64,000 bases of DNA from Symbiodinium natans. Lineage: Eukaryota; Sar; Dinophyceae; Suessiales; Symbiodiniaceae. A program made the position numbers and the translations under genes. The stretch lies in contig CAJNDS010002492.1 of the NCBI GenBank assembly GCA_905221605.1, positions 62,001 through 126,000 of the forward strand, given 5' to 3'. This document shows, in pieces, positions 1 to 7,777 of this stretch (its first letter is position 1; every line of letters begins with the position of its first letter). The notes below the pieces were generated by a model. The model made no database searches, was not told the origin of the DNA, and saw only the letters and a list, made by a program, of their open reading frames with translations.

Positions 1-269
1 TCAACCGCTGTGTAGTTACCTTCCGGGATTGTTACTTTACGATAAGTAATACCTGCTATGACACCTGGAGGAATGACTTGATGCATCCAATAAATATTGT
101 TGTTTGTGCTGTTTATTGAATACCACGAGTGGGGAATGCTTACCTCATGTATTTGACATAACATGTTCTCATCTAACTGAACTGTTTCAGGTAAATCAAT
201 AGTAAATTCCGATGGTGTACCACTCACTTTATAACTGCTATCAATATAAACCTTTTTGAATTTGAGCAT
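1..269 (-). CDS. Partial capsid-associated (penton/minor-capsid-like) protein, C-terminus outside window
   Basis: An ATG at 269 opens a frame of 89 codons that runs off the left window edge. The N-terminus reads MLKFKKVYIDSSYKVSGTPS, then a FTIDLP strand, IPHSWYSIN, and IPEGNYTA near the edge. An N-terminal (Y/F)xDS(S/R)Y strand followed by IPxSWYxIN and IPxGNY is a pattern I associate with penton-like or minor capsid proteins of virophage and polinton-like elements; this is recognition by motif, not by alignment. It is divergently transcribed from the lipase-like gene with a 42-bp AT-rich spacer. Lying next to the capsid genes supports a structural role. It could instead be another virion protein. 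Confidence 0.5.
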   Translation of the reverse strand, partial: MLKFKKVYIDSSYKVSGTPSEFTIDLPETVQLDENMLCQIHEVSIPHSWYSINSTNNNIYWMHQVIPPGVIAGITYRKVTIPEGNYTAV

Positions 270-311
270 TATAGTATTAATGAGATAAATTAATTTATAA
301 ACTATTTTATA
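270..311. promoter_or_regulatory. Divergent promoter spacer, 42 bp
   Basis: Only 42 bp, nearly all A and T, separate two divergent start codons. TTTTATA touches the plus-strand ATG. Similar TATA-like words abut several other start codons in the island, so this is a candidate two-way promoter (inference). Confidence 0.35.
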
Positions 312-953
312 ATGCACAAACATAAGCGAAGAAATGAAGGTATTTTATATGAACCTCCTAAAGCAAGAAATAAATTACATAATGAAGTTAGAGATGAATT
401 AAATGAAAATGAAACATTTTTAACTGATACTCAAGGATTAAGACTTGCGTACGAAAACCCAGAAGGCATTTATCAAAATGGTAGCATTTTATACATTGCT
501 GGAACGAAAAGCGGGAGAGATGTATATGATGATTTAAAATTACCGTTTTATCAAACAAGAAACACGAAGAGATACAAAGACGTTGATAAATTTATTAAAG
601 ACGGAACTATAGAGGTTGATGGTAAGAAACTCACAGGTGTAACTGATATTATTAGTCATAGTTTAGGTTCAGCGGTAGGACAACAAATAAATAATGATTA
701 TGGTAATATTTTTAGAAGTAGGAGTTATGGTTCTCCTTTTGTTTCAGGACAACAACCAGATGAGACAGGGACAAATTTAAGAATACGAAAGGCTGGTGAT
801 GTCGTTAGTATGTTTGATAGAGGAAGCACAACATTAAATAGAGGAACATTAAACCCACTTGATAATCATAGTTATGCTGATATTGCTAATGTTCACAATA
901 AACCAGGCAACTTACCTATAACAACAGATGAGTTTATGCAACAATTTAATTAA
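312..953 (+). CDS. Lipase class 3-like alpha/beta hydrolase
   Basis: 213 aa. The core follows the class 3 lipase order: a YIAGTKSGRDVYDDL strand-turn (residues 61-75), the nucleophile elbow SHSLGS (115-120, Ser117), RSYGSPFVSG (137-146) equivalent to the family SFGSPxVG, KAGDVV (160-165, Asp163) and NHSY (185-188, His186). Ser117-Asp163-His186 is a plausible catalytic triad. The family hydrolyses ester bonds of lipids. In a virus gene set such an enzyme could act on host membranes during entry or release (inference). There is no signal peptide or membrane segment. The N-terminus is basic (KHKRR). The gene is divergent from the capsid-associated gene and lies upstream of the major capsid gene. 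Confidence 0.65.
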   Translation: MHKHKRRNEGILYEPPKARNKLHNEVRDELNENETFLTDTQGLRLAYENPEGIYQNGSILYIAGTKSGRDVYDDLKLPFYQTRNTKRYKDVDKFIKDGTIEVDGKKLTGVTDIISHSLGSAVGQQINNDYGNIFRSRSYGSPFVSGQQPDETGTNLRIRKAGDVVSMFDRGSTTLNRGTLNPLDNHSYADIANVHNKPGNLPITTDEFMQQFN

Positions 954-972
954 TTTCTCAATAATATTAATA

Positions 973-1164
973 ATGTTTGCTTATAAATCTAGCACTTATG
1001 AAAAGTTAGAGAAACCAAAACCAGATAAAAAATTCAAACAGAACAGTTATGAAGAAATACGTAAACTTGTTGAAGATAATGAGGGGAATGACGTAGTGAA
1101 AGATATTAAGAATAAGAAGAAAAATAATAAAGAAATTTCATATAATTTCAAATTATTTGATTAA
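973..1164 (+). CDS. Small basic protein, unknown
   Basis: 63 aa starting MFAYKSSTYEKLEKPKPDKK. I chose the ATG at 973 because the upstream in-frame start at 928 would overlap the lipase-like gene and add a hydrophobic stretch not typical of the rest. The protein is rich in Lys, Asn and Glu with a charged helix (EEIRKLVEDNEG) and a run of lysines near the end. No known domain recognised. It lies 19 bp after the lipase stop and is followed by a hairpin, so it looks like a real short gene of the capsid cluster. Confidence 0.5.
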   Translation: MFAYKSSTYEKLEKPKPDKKFKQNSYEEIRKLVEDNEGNDVVKDIKNKKKNNKEISYNFKLFD

Positions 1165-1189
1165 ATATAATATTAACAATTATATTTAA
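1161..1189. terminator. AT-rich hairpin at a gene end
   Basis: TTAAATATAA (1161-1170) and TTATATTTAA (1180-1189) form a perfect 10-bp stem with a 9-nt loop, overlapping the stop codon of the 973-1164 gene and preceding the capsid gene. Two stronger hairpins mark other gene ends in the island. Confidence 0.5.
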
Positions 1190-1218
1190 TTAAATTTCTA
1201 TTTATATTATATATACTT

Positions 1219-2652
1219 ATGGAATCGTTCAGCCCAGAGGATATCCTCATTGACAACCTGTCATTTAAATTAAACAAAGGTAGTTCATATATAACTGATA
1301 GAAGAAGTGTTACATTTTGGCCTTCTGGTTCAAATATCTATAAACCTACAAGTGGTAACCGTGTATTGAAATTTTCATTAAACGCTGAAGATAATGCTTG
1401 GTTAGACCCTCAATCAGTAAGAATTTTCTTTACACTACAAAATCTTGACGCTGGAGCATTTAATAACAAACTCCGTCCATTATCTCCTCCTTATAGCTTC
1501 TTCAGACGAATGAGAATTATTGCTGGTAATCAGGTTGTTGAAGACTTTGATAATTACAACCGAGTTCATCATATGTTCTCTAAAATGATGTCCCAAGGAG
1601 CACGAAAAGATGAATCAAATGAAGGGTTTGGTTATCGATATGATGACGAAATTAAAACTCTCGTTAATGACGGTGACACAAGACTAAAATATGAAGTTAA
1701 TGGTTTAACTTGTCAAGGCTTTAAGGATAAAATGATTGTTGGATTTAAACCATTATGTGGTTTATTCAGTCAGTTTAAATATTTACCTTTAAAGTATATG
1801 GGAAATTTAACAATTGAATTAGAATTGGTTACTAATGCTACTGATTGTGTAATTGACCCTACAGATGTTACAACGGCAGATGCTGTAGGAAATAGGTTTG
1901 TAACTGACGTTAATCCTGCCACAGAAGCAGACGCTGAATTTAGAAATACAAGCACTGATTGGGAAATTAATAATGCTCGTGTTGTTTGTGATGTTTGCAC
2001 CCTTGATAATAATTTAAATAATGAATACGTCAAACATCTTTTAGAAGGAAAGGGACTGCCCATTACTTATACAACTTATATTACACAATCTCAATCAATA
2101 AAAGGCACAACCGATATTAACGTCCAAGTCATCCGTTCAGTGTCTAAATTAGTAGCATCTTTCATTACATTTTACAAAGAAGGAGACCCAAGCACCGGCT
2201 ACGAATACTGTGACAAAGAATTTTGTCGTTTCTATCACCCACAACAACAATCAGATGAACAAACTGAAGGAATTTATGATAACAATTTTGATTTACAAAT
2301 GCAAATACAATTAGGTTCTAAACTATATGCCGAGTATCCGATTACATCACTTCAAGAATGCTATTATCACTTGAGAAAGGCATTAAATCTTCCAATGTTT
2401 CATCAACATTCAATGTCAATTGATTTTAGACAATATCGTGACCGTCAATTTGTGTTTGGGTTTTCATTTGAAAAAGTGCCTGATAGTTCATATACTGGAA
2501 TTAATACACGTGCTGGACAACAGATGTTAGTAAAAGTTAAACCAGCAAATGCTTCAATAACAACTACTGCTATGCCTGATAATATTTATATAACGTTACT
2601 GTCGGAACAAATATTAGAGATACGTGATTTAGGTTTGAAAGTTTTTGACTGA
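1219..2652 (+). CDS. Major capsid protein, double jelly-roll type (probable)
   Basis: 477 aa, a usual length for double jelly-roll capsid proteins of polinton-like viruses and virophages. It is beta-strand rich throughout. The N-terminal half has VTFWPSG, VLKFSLN, PPYSFFRRMRIIAG and VVEDFDNYNRVHHMF (roughly residues 30-125). A second block of strands from about 280 has ITYTTYITQSQSIKG, an SFITFYKEGDP segment and a C-terminal block with LPMFHQHSMSIDFRQYRDRQFVFGFSFE (split here only for description). An R-R near IIAGNQVVED is a pattern seen at the start of capsid jelly-rolls. The start ATG follows TATTATATATACTT directly. It lies between hairpins at 1161-1189 and 2664-2703, next to fibre and ATPase genes. 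Assignment rests on length, fold impression and neighbours; a structure prediction would settle it. Confidence 0.7.
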   Translation: MESFSPEDILIDNLSFKLNKGSSYITDRRSVTFWPSGSNIYKPTSGNRVLKFSLNAEDNAWLDPQSVRIFFTLQNLDAGAFNNKLRPLSPPYSFFRRMRIIAGNQVVEDFDNYNRVHHMFSKMMSQGARKDESNEGFGYRYDDEIKTLVNDGDTRLKYEVNGLTCQGFKDKMIVGFKPLCGLFSQFKYLPLKYMGNLTIELELVTNATDCVIDPTDVTTADAVGNRFVTDVNPATEADAEFRNTSTDWEINNARVVCDVCTLDNNLNNEYVKHLLEGKGLPITYTTYITQSQSIKGTTDINVQVIRSVSKLVASFITFYKEGDPSTGYEYCDKEFCRFYHPQQQSDEQTEGIYDNNFDLQMQIQLGSKLYAEYPITSLQECYYHLRKALNLPMFHQHSMSIDFRQYRDRQFVFGFSFEKVPDSSYTGINTRAGQQMLVKVKPANASITTTAMPDNIYITLLSEQILEIRDLGLKVFD

Positions 2653-2663
2653 TTTTAAGATAA

Positions 2664-2703
2664 TTAATATTAATAAAATTATTATCTATTTTATTAATAT
2701 TAA
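2664..2703. terminator. Perfect 16-bp AT hairpin between capsid and fibre genes
   Basis: TTAATATTAATAAAAT (2664-2679) and ATTTTATTAATATTAA (2688-2703) are exact reverse complements around an 8-nt loop. The stem starts 11 bp after the capsid stop codon and ends 3 bp before the fibre ATG. Mimivirus transcripts are known to end at such hairpins; the same role here is inference. Confidence 0.65.
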
Positions 2704-2706
2704 CTA

Positions 2707-5001
2707 ATGCCTTTGACACTCAATAACACAAACACATTAACAGCAGATAACATTGTAGTCAGTGGAACTAATTTAACAGACTTATACGCCACAAAAACAG
2801 AACTAAGCGACATAAACAACACAACAGAAGTAGCAACAAACACCGCCGACATAGCAGTTTTAAATACAAAACAATTACAAAATTTCAATAATATTAATGC
2901 AATTAATGATGATTTAACTAATAATTACCAAACTAACACGGCTCTAGCTACCAATTTTTACAACAAAACAGAGGTAGATGCTACATTTACTAACTATTAC
3001 ACATCAACACAAATAGACACAAACTTATCTACTAATTATCAAAACAACACATTATTAGCTACCAATTTTTATAATAAGGGCGAGGTAGATACGTTGATAG
3101 CAGGAGCTGGGGGTGGTGGAGGCTATACTGATACAGAAATTGATAATCTACTAGCGTTAAGAGTTCCATTAAGTGACTTTACTGATAGGTTCAAAACAAA
3201 CCCAGTTATTGATTGTAGTGCTCCTACTATTATTCATAGTGGATTAACATTAAATAACGAAACAATAAATATATCACCGACTACGGGATTATTATTTAGT
3301 AATCAAACAGGAGGAGGAGATAAAGTTATTAGTGTATTTAAAAATGCTACTAATTATCTAACTTTACAAGGAAATAAAATTATATCAAATGCTACATCTG
3401 ATGATAGTGTTGTAGATTTAGAATTAAATCCATCAGGAAATGTTAATATTACCAATGATTTATCAGTATCTAATTTAACAGCCAATGAAATCAGTTTAAC
3501 AAATAATATTAATATTGGTGGTAATATTGAATTAACAGACGCTAATACAAGTATAGAAAGGTACAATAACGCTACTAAATCAAATATATCAATGGATGTA
3601 AGAACAGACCAAGAGGCAGTGAGAGTAATGTTAGGTACATCAACAGATGCTAACACTAGTACTTATATAGAATGTAATAATGCAACAGGAGGAACTACAT
3701 TATTTAACCCAACTTATTTTAAAGACACTATAAATTATGAAAACGACACTTTAAATATTTCTAATAACTCAGGAATTACATTTTATAAAGATACCACGGA
3801 TGCCAGTAATGTTTTAACCGTAAAAAACGCACAAGGTTATATAAGATTTAACTCATTTAATATTAACGCGTATAATACAAGCAATGACTCATCGTCATTA
3901 CTTTTATTGAACACAGCAAACGGTAATGGCGTTTATTGTTTAAGTTTAGGCATTGGAGTCATTCAAGGTTCAAACAAACTAAATGTATCGGGAGGCAATG
4001 CTAATTTTGGAAGCACAGCATCTTTTCAAAGCACATCAACATTCAACGGCGATATTTATGTTAATAATTCAGGCAGAATATTTCAAAGAGCGGACGTTAA
4101 TAATTCATTAAATGTAATATCAACTAACGAAATTAATTTTTCATTACAATCAAATAGAACAACCGACCCTACAACAGGAACAATAGCGTTACAATTAAAC
4201 GACACTAACGGAATTACTATAAATAGAGCAGTCACAAATAATCAAACATTTAACAGCATTGGTAATATCGTTGGTGAAGCGGATGTTATTAGTTGGGGTC
4301 GCTTTATGTTTCAGAACAGTAGTGAATTAAAAGAAGTATTGGATACTCAATATAAGTTATATATCAGAAATGGTGATACATTAGGAGATATTAATTTAAC
4401 TGTTGGATTAGAATCATCAACGCCGGAAATTCAATTAACTGATGGTAAAGTTAAAATGAATAGTAATTTAGAAATAACACAAGAAACAATAATAGCAACA
4501 TACGAACAAATACAATTTTGTAATACAGATAGTGCAGGTGAGATGTTCTTTTATTTTGGTGATACAACAGCAGGGAATGAAGTATTGGAAATTACAGCAG
4601 GAGGTGTATATATTGACGGGACTTTTGCTTATTCGTCCGATTTTACATTAAAAGAAAATATTAAAGAAATTGATAGTAAAAAATGTTATGAAATAGTTAA
4701 ATATGTAAAACCAAAAACATTTAATTTTGCACATTTGAACGAAGAGAAAAATAAAGTTAATCATATTGGATATATTGCTCAGGATGTTGAGAGTGTAATT
4801 CCGCAAGAATGGGAAGGCATCATAACAACAGATAATAAAGGACACAAAAGATTAGATTATTGTAAAACAGCAGTAATAACACACGGAGCATTACAGCATT
4901 TGATTAAGGAAGTTGAAGATTTAAAGAAGGAGGTTAAGAAGTTGAAAGGCGAGGAGAGCCCGAAAGCGAAGGCGAAAGCAAAAGCCAAAACTAAGAATTA
5001 A
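2707..5001 (+). CDS. Fibre/spike protein with C-terminal S74-type intramolecular chaperone
   Basis: 764 aa. Residues about 1-130 hold coiled-coil-like, Asn/Thr-rich repeats in which LATNFYNKxEVD recurs, as in trimeric fibres. A Gly-rich hinge (GAGGGGGY) follows near residue 136. The long middle part is Asn/Thr/Ser-rich beta-type repeat, typical of a beta-helical or beta-prism shaft. From about residue 643 the sequence SSDFTLKENIKEI starts an S74-like domain, continuing to HIGYIAQDVESVIP and then to a heptad coiled coil (LIKEVEDLKKEVKKLKG) and a lysine-alanine tail. In the family the Ser-Asp junction is the self-cleavage site after trimer folding. It probably forms a receptor-binding spike. 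It follows the capsid gene on the same strand. Confidence 0.75.
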   Translation: MPLTLNNTNTLTADNIVVSGTNLTDLYATKTELSDINNTTEVATNTADIAVLNTKQLQNFNNINAINDDLTNNYQTNTALATNFYNKTEVDATFTNYYTSTQIDTNLSTNYQNNTLLATNFYNKGEVDTLIAGAGGGGGYTDTEIDNLLALRVPLSDFTDRFKTNPVIDCSAPTIIHSGLTLNNETINISPTTGLLFSNQTGGGDKVISVFKNATNYLTLQGNKIISNATSDDSVVDLELNPSGNVNITNDLSVSNLTANEISLTNNINIGGNIELTDANTSIERYNNATKSNISMDVRTDQEAVRVMLGTSTDANTSTYIECNNATGGTTLFNPTYFKDTINYENDTLNISNNSGITFYKDTTDASNVLTVKNAQGYIRFNSFNINAYNTSNDSSSLLLLNTANGNGVYCLSLGIGVIQGSNKLNVSGGNANFGSTASFQSTSTFNGDIYVNNSGRIFQRADVNNSLNVISTNEINFSLQSNRTTDPTTGTIALQLNDTNGITINRAVTNNQTFNSIGNIVGEADVISWGRFMFQNSSELKEVLDTQYKLYIRNGDTLGDINLTVGLESSTPEIQLTDGKVKMNSNLEITQETIIATYEQIQFCNTDSAGEMFFYFGDTTAGNEVLEITAGGVYIDGTFAYSSDFTLKENIKEIDSKKCYEIVKYVKPKTFNFAHLNEEKNKVNHIGYIAQDVESVIPQEWEGIITTDNKGHKRLDYCKTAVITHGALQHLIKEVEDLKKEVKKLKGEESPKAKAKAKAKTKN

Positions 5002-5019
5002 ATTCTAAAATAATATATA

Positions 5020-5229
5020 ATGGGAGCTAAATCTTCTAAATCTTGTGTCAGTGAAAATATGAAACAAATAAAAGAATTAGATATTAATGAAAAAACTAAA
5101 ACAGACATATTATTATTCAATACTTTAAAAGATGTTATTGAAAGAGTTGAAAAGTTAGAAGAGAGGAAAAGCGACAAAATATATTATAAACTGCCACCTG
5201 TAACATTATGTAATTATTCAATCATTTGA
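5020..5229 (+). CDS. Small protein with N-myristoylation-like start and coiled coil
   Basis: 69 aa beginning MGAKSSKSC, an acceptable N-myristoylation signal (Gly2, Ser6) with a nearby Cys that could be palmitoylated. Residues 17-52 form a charged amphipathic helix ending VIERVEKLEERK. No family recognised. The ATG follows AATATATA directly. The gene is convergent with the next minus-strand gene and both stop codons lie in the arms of one hairpin. A membrane-tethered adaptor role is possible but unproven. Confidence 0.5.
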   Translation: MGAKSSKSCVSENMKQIKELDINEKTKTDILLFNTLKDVIERVEKLEERKSDKIYYKLPPVTLCNYSII

Positions 5230-5261
5230 TTAATAATATTATAGCTGAATAATATTATTAA
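5230..5261. terminator. Perfect 13-bp hairpin between convergent genes
   Basis: TTAATAATATTAT (5230-5242) and ATAATATTATTAA (5249-5261) pair exactly around the loop AGCTGA. It lies where two convergent genes meet, so one hairpin could end transcription in both directions. Confidence 0.65.
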
Positions 5262-5488
5262 TTATCTTCTTCATTATTTTCATCTGATCTAGAACAAAAC
5301 AGTGATTCTCCTAAATAATATATTCCATAACCAACAGCCATTATTGGAACTATCACAGGCATAAACGGTGTTAAACAACAATTAATCAAACCTTCCTTTG
5401 TTAAACCATCACTTTCAATATGTCTAAGCATCGCTTTACCACACTCAACTATATACATCATTACACCGCATATTAATATTGTTTCCAT
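5258..5488 (-). CDS. Small membrane protein, unknown
   Basis: 76 aa. A hydrophobic N-terminus (ETILICGVMMYIV, residues 2-14) and a stronger membrane segment at about 39-60 (LTPFMPVIVPIMAVGYGIYYLG), then a short acidic tail (DENNEED). No family recognised. It lies 32 bp downstream of the packaging ATPase on the same strand. Small membrane proteins are common in particles with an inner membrane; that role is only a guess. Confidence 0.5.
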   Translation of the reverse strand: METILICGVMMYIVECGKAMLRHIESDGLTKEGLINCCLTPFMPVIVPIMAVGYGIYYLGESLFCSRSDENNEEDN

Positions 5489-5520
5489 TATTTAGTATTT
5501 AGGTTTTAATCTTTAAGCAT

Positions 5521-6312
5521 TTAATCAATAACTAATTTAGCATCAAAGCGTTTATAAAACATATCATTCACATCAGCCTTCATTAAGTTGATAAACAAGA
5601 AACTGTAAGGTTCTTCGGTAGCTAGATTATACACCTCTAATAATAATTTCTTCGCCTCTTGTAAGTTTTTAGTGTCTGCTACGGTAGATTTTTTAATTAA
5701 GACGGCGCTCAATTCCTCAACCATGGTTTCTATTTCTTTGTAGTTCCTTAACCTGAAGAAGAACAACTGACGACTATTGACACGAATAATTGGTGATAAA
5801 GCATTAAATTTTTGTGTGCTTGTTATAATATTGATTGCGTTATGTCTCCCGCGCACATACAACTGATTTAATAACGGGCTATTGCGCGAGAACGCTTTTG
5901 AATCAGCAAAGTCATCAACAATAATAAGTATTGAGTGTAATTTGTTGTGGTCGTTCTTTTTCTGATATTCTATTACCTTATGTTGTCTTTTTATAACTGC
6001 CTCCAGTTCTTCTGGTATATACTCGTCAAATAGGCACTTTTCTTTCTCTAAATCAACCTTTAAATTATCTTGGATGTATTTTTTAACTGGTGTCCAATTG
6101 CTATCAACTGAAATTGAAGGGGACCAAATGTATATTCTAGCAAAAACATCTCTGTAAATGTCTAGTATCATTGACTGCAATAATATACCTTTACCAGAAC
6201 CTGAGGGACCTGTTATTATTTGACTGAATGGTAGTCTCGGTGCTATTTCATACTTAGATTGTTTAAAATCATATTCTTTAACATTAACAGGTTTGACTAT
6301 AGGAGTAATCAT
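5521..6312 (-). CDS. A32-like (FtsK/HerA family) genome-packaging ATPase
   Basis: 263 aa, normal for this family in small dsDNA viruses. Walker A is GPSGSGKG (residues 35-42, Lys41) and Walker B is ILIIVDD (128-134, followed by F-A). After Walker B, VRGRHNAINIITSTQ fits the conserved strand and sensor region. The enzyme pumps viral DNA into preformed capsids using ATP. The start ATG at 6312 is 16 bp from the divergent ATG at 6329. Together with the capsid gene this is the clearest sign that the island derives from a particle-forming virus. Confidence 0.85.
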   Translation of the reverse strand: MITPIVKPVNVKEYDFKQSKYEIAPRLPFSQIITGPSGSGKGILLQSMILDIYRDVFARIYIWSPSISVDSNWTPVKKYIQDNLKVDLEKEKCLFDEYIPEELEAVIKRQHKVIEYQKKNDHNKLHSILIIVDDFADSKAFSRNSPLLNQLYVRGRHNAINIITSTQKFNALSPIIRVNSRQLFFFRLRNYKEIETMVEELSAVLIKKSTVADTKNLQEAKKLLLEVYNLATEEPYSFLFINLMKADVNDMFYKRFDAKLVID

Positions 6313-6328
6313 TATATAATATAATAAT
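6313..6328. promoter_or_regulatory. 16-bp shared promoter between divergent start codons
   Basis: TATATAATATAATAAT is all that separates the ATPase start (minus) from the 6329 start (plus). If both genes are real, this AT-only word must hold initiator elements for both, or the elements lie within the genes. Confidence 0.4.
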
Positions 6329-6490
6329 ATGGATAAAATAAATTACAGCGATTATATTGATGTTATTGAGAACATTGAAGAAATACAAGAAAAAATAACG
6401 CCTCCCAAATATCGCAGGTGTTGTTACTCCTTCTTGGAAGTTTGCAAAATAATGCTTGAATACTTTAAATACAATCGCAAAAATAAATAA
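6329..6490 (+). CDS. Short ORF, unknown (53 aa)
   Basis: ATG at 6329, TAA ending at 6490. The N-terminal half is acidic (SDYIDVIENIEEIQEKI), the C-terminal half basic with adjacent cysteines (RRCCYSF) and a lysine-rich end. No family recognised. The position, tightly packed between the ATPase and the 6505 gene, and the AT-rich start context support it. Confidence 0.4.
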   Translation: MDKINYSDYIDVIENIEEIQEKITPPKYRRCCYSFLEVCKIMLEYFKYNRKNK

Positions 6491-6504
6491 TCTAACCTAG
6501 TTAA

Positions 6505-6867
6505 ATGACAGACAACGAACAAAAGGAAGGAGGCTTCCATTTGGATAAAGGCAACGTTGATTGCTTTCCTTGTAGGTGTAATAAGAAGACACTGCACAAG
6601 GAGACAAAAACAACAAAGGATGATGAAGGCAAAACGATAATCAAACAAACCGAAAATCGTACTTCATGGAGAGTCGGAAGCGGTTATCGCAACGCTACAC
6701 CTGATGGGAACGATATTTTTAAAACGAACATGAACGATAAAGAGGGTGTTGATACTGTTGATACAGGGTTTGGTTCACGAAAGGCTACCCCCGAAGAACG
6801 AATTGAAAAACTTGAAGCGGAAGTAAAAGAACTCAAGAAGTATCGTCAGTTAGAGCACATGGATTAA
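6505..6867 (+). CDS. Unknown protein, Cys cluster and C-terminal coiled coil
   Basis: 120 aa. The N-terminal part has a Cys cluster (VDCFPCRCNKKT, residues about 18-29). The centre is polar and repeats an RxATP motif (YRNATPDG, SRKATPEE). The C-terminus is a clear coiled coil (EERIEKLEAEVKELKKY). No domain recognised. Small proteins with a C-terminal heptad stretch recur in this island (5020, 7430), suggesting a shared oligomerisation strategy. Confidence 0.5.
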   Translation: MTDNEQKEGGFHLDKGNVDCFPCRCNKKTLHKETKTTKDDEGKTIIKQTENRTSWRVGSGYRNATPDGNDIFKTNMNDKEGVDTVDTGFGSRKATPEERIEKLEAEVKELKKYRQLEHMD

Positions 6868-7198
6868 AGTATTTAAAAATTTAAACCCATTATATATTTG
6901 ACAGAGTACAGTGAAACTATAGATTCTTGGTTTTTTATTTCCAAAAAAAAACCCAAGAATGTACAGTCCGCCCAGGCCGATTTCAACGAAGGAGAAGAAA
7001 CCCCCCATTGGCAAGTTCCCTTAATACCTACTGCATTATAGATGAACGAGAGAAAGGGAAGTAACTTGATACATCTATATAATTTGATACACATAAGATG
7101 TATCAGCTAATTAGTTTGTTTGCTCGTTAAAGCTTAAGGAATTTAATATTTCATAACATTTCGTTATGTTATGATATATTTTGTTAGCTAATTATATA
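6868..7198. promoter_or_regulatory. Hairpin-rich intergenic region
   Basis: A 331-bp gap in an otherwise packed island. It holds three inverted repeats: 6923-6960 (ATTCTTGG plus T run against A run plus CCCAAGAAT), 7067-7076 with 7096-7105 (TGATACATCT / AGATGTATCA, perfect) and 7151-7159 with 7166-7174 (TCATAACAT / ATGTTATGA, perfect). A 21-codon ORF (6959-7024, MYSPPRPISTKEKKPP...) is too short to call. The region could hold a terminator, a promoter array or an origin. Confidence 0.45.
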
Positions 7199-7396
7199 AT
7201 GCTTGTTGTATTTGGTGAAGTTAAAGAGGTCAAAGAACATCTCATTGAATGCAAGAGGTGCAAAAAGGAGTATCCGAGTAATAACTTTGTGATTGTCAGC
7301 AACAACAGTTATTCATCTAAATGTAAGAACTGCAGAGAGGACTTAAGAAAGGAAGGTGAGAGGAGGAAGATTCAGAAGATCTTGCGTCCGCGTTAA
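7199..7396 (+). CDS. Small zinc-ribbon protein
   Basis: 65 aa from the ATG at 7199; a TTG upstream in frame is unlikely as a start in a eukaryotic virus. Two CxxC pairs, Cys18/Cys21 and Cys42/Cys45, are spaced as in a zinc ribbon, with YPSNNF between them. The tail is strongly basic (RKEGERRKIQK). Such small ribbons bind nucleic acid or partner proteins in transcription. It resembles the ribbon that precedes some HNH nucleases, but no HNH motif follows. Confidence 0.5.
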   Translation: MLVVFGEVKEVKEHLIECKRCKKEYPSNNFVIVSNNSYSSKCKNCREDLRKEGERRKIQKILRPR

Positions 7397-7429
7397 AACT
7401 TTTAAAACTTTTAATATAGGTTTGTATAT

Positions 7430-7720
7430 ATGAGTGATTGCTCGACAGAAATCAAAAGTCCTATCAAGAAATTAAAGGAAGAAGTTGCGGAAATAAAAGA
7501 TTTAGTTAATAGTCTCGTTGAAAGGGTTTTAAAGTTGGAAGGAAACAAAGAGAATATTAAACCTAGTGATAATAAACCTAATATTATGGATGCTAATTAT
7601 AATAATCGCAGGAGTGCCTATATAAGCAAACTTAATAATAAAGACATTAAACAACCCAAGGAAGAAACAATGAAATATTATAATGTTGTGTATGATGCTG
7701 ATAAGGATGTTTATTTTTGA
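7430..7720 (+). CDS. Coiled-coil protein, unknown
   Basis: 96 aa. Residues 10-40 are a heptad coiled coil (LKEEVAEIKDLVNSLVERVLKLEG), the middle is Asn/Lys-rich, and the end is MKYYNVVYDADKDVYF. No family recognised. The ATG follows TTTGTATAT directly, like other starts in the island. Confidence 0.5.
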   Translation: MSDCSTEIKSPIKKLKEEVAEIKDLVNSLVERVLKLEGNKENIKPSDNKPNIMDANYNNRRSAYISKLNNKDIKQPKEETMKYYNVVYDADKDVYF

Positions 7721-7777
7721 ACCATTCAAGGAAGAAAGTATTTAAAGAAATGACGACTATATATATTAAGTGTGAAA

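Noticed and set aside
1770-2063. Minus-strand open frame inside the capsid gene
   Set aside because: Shadow of the long plus-strand gene; no independent support.
6873-7094. Minus-strand 73-codon open frame
   Set aside because: It spans two of the hairpins in the gap of the island, lacks protein-like composition and has no promoter-like start.
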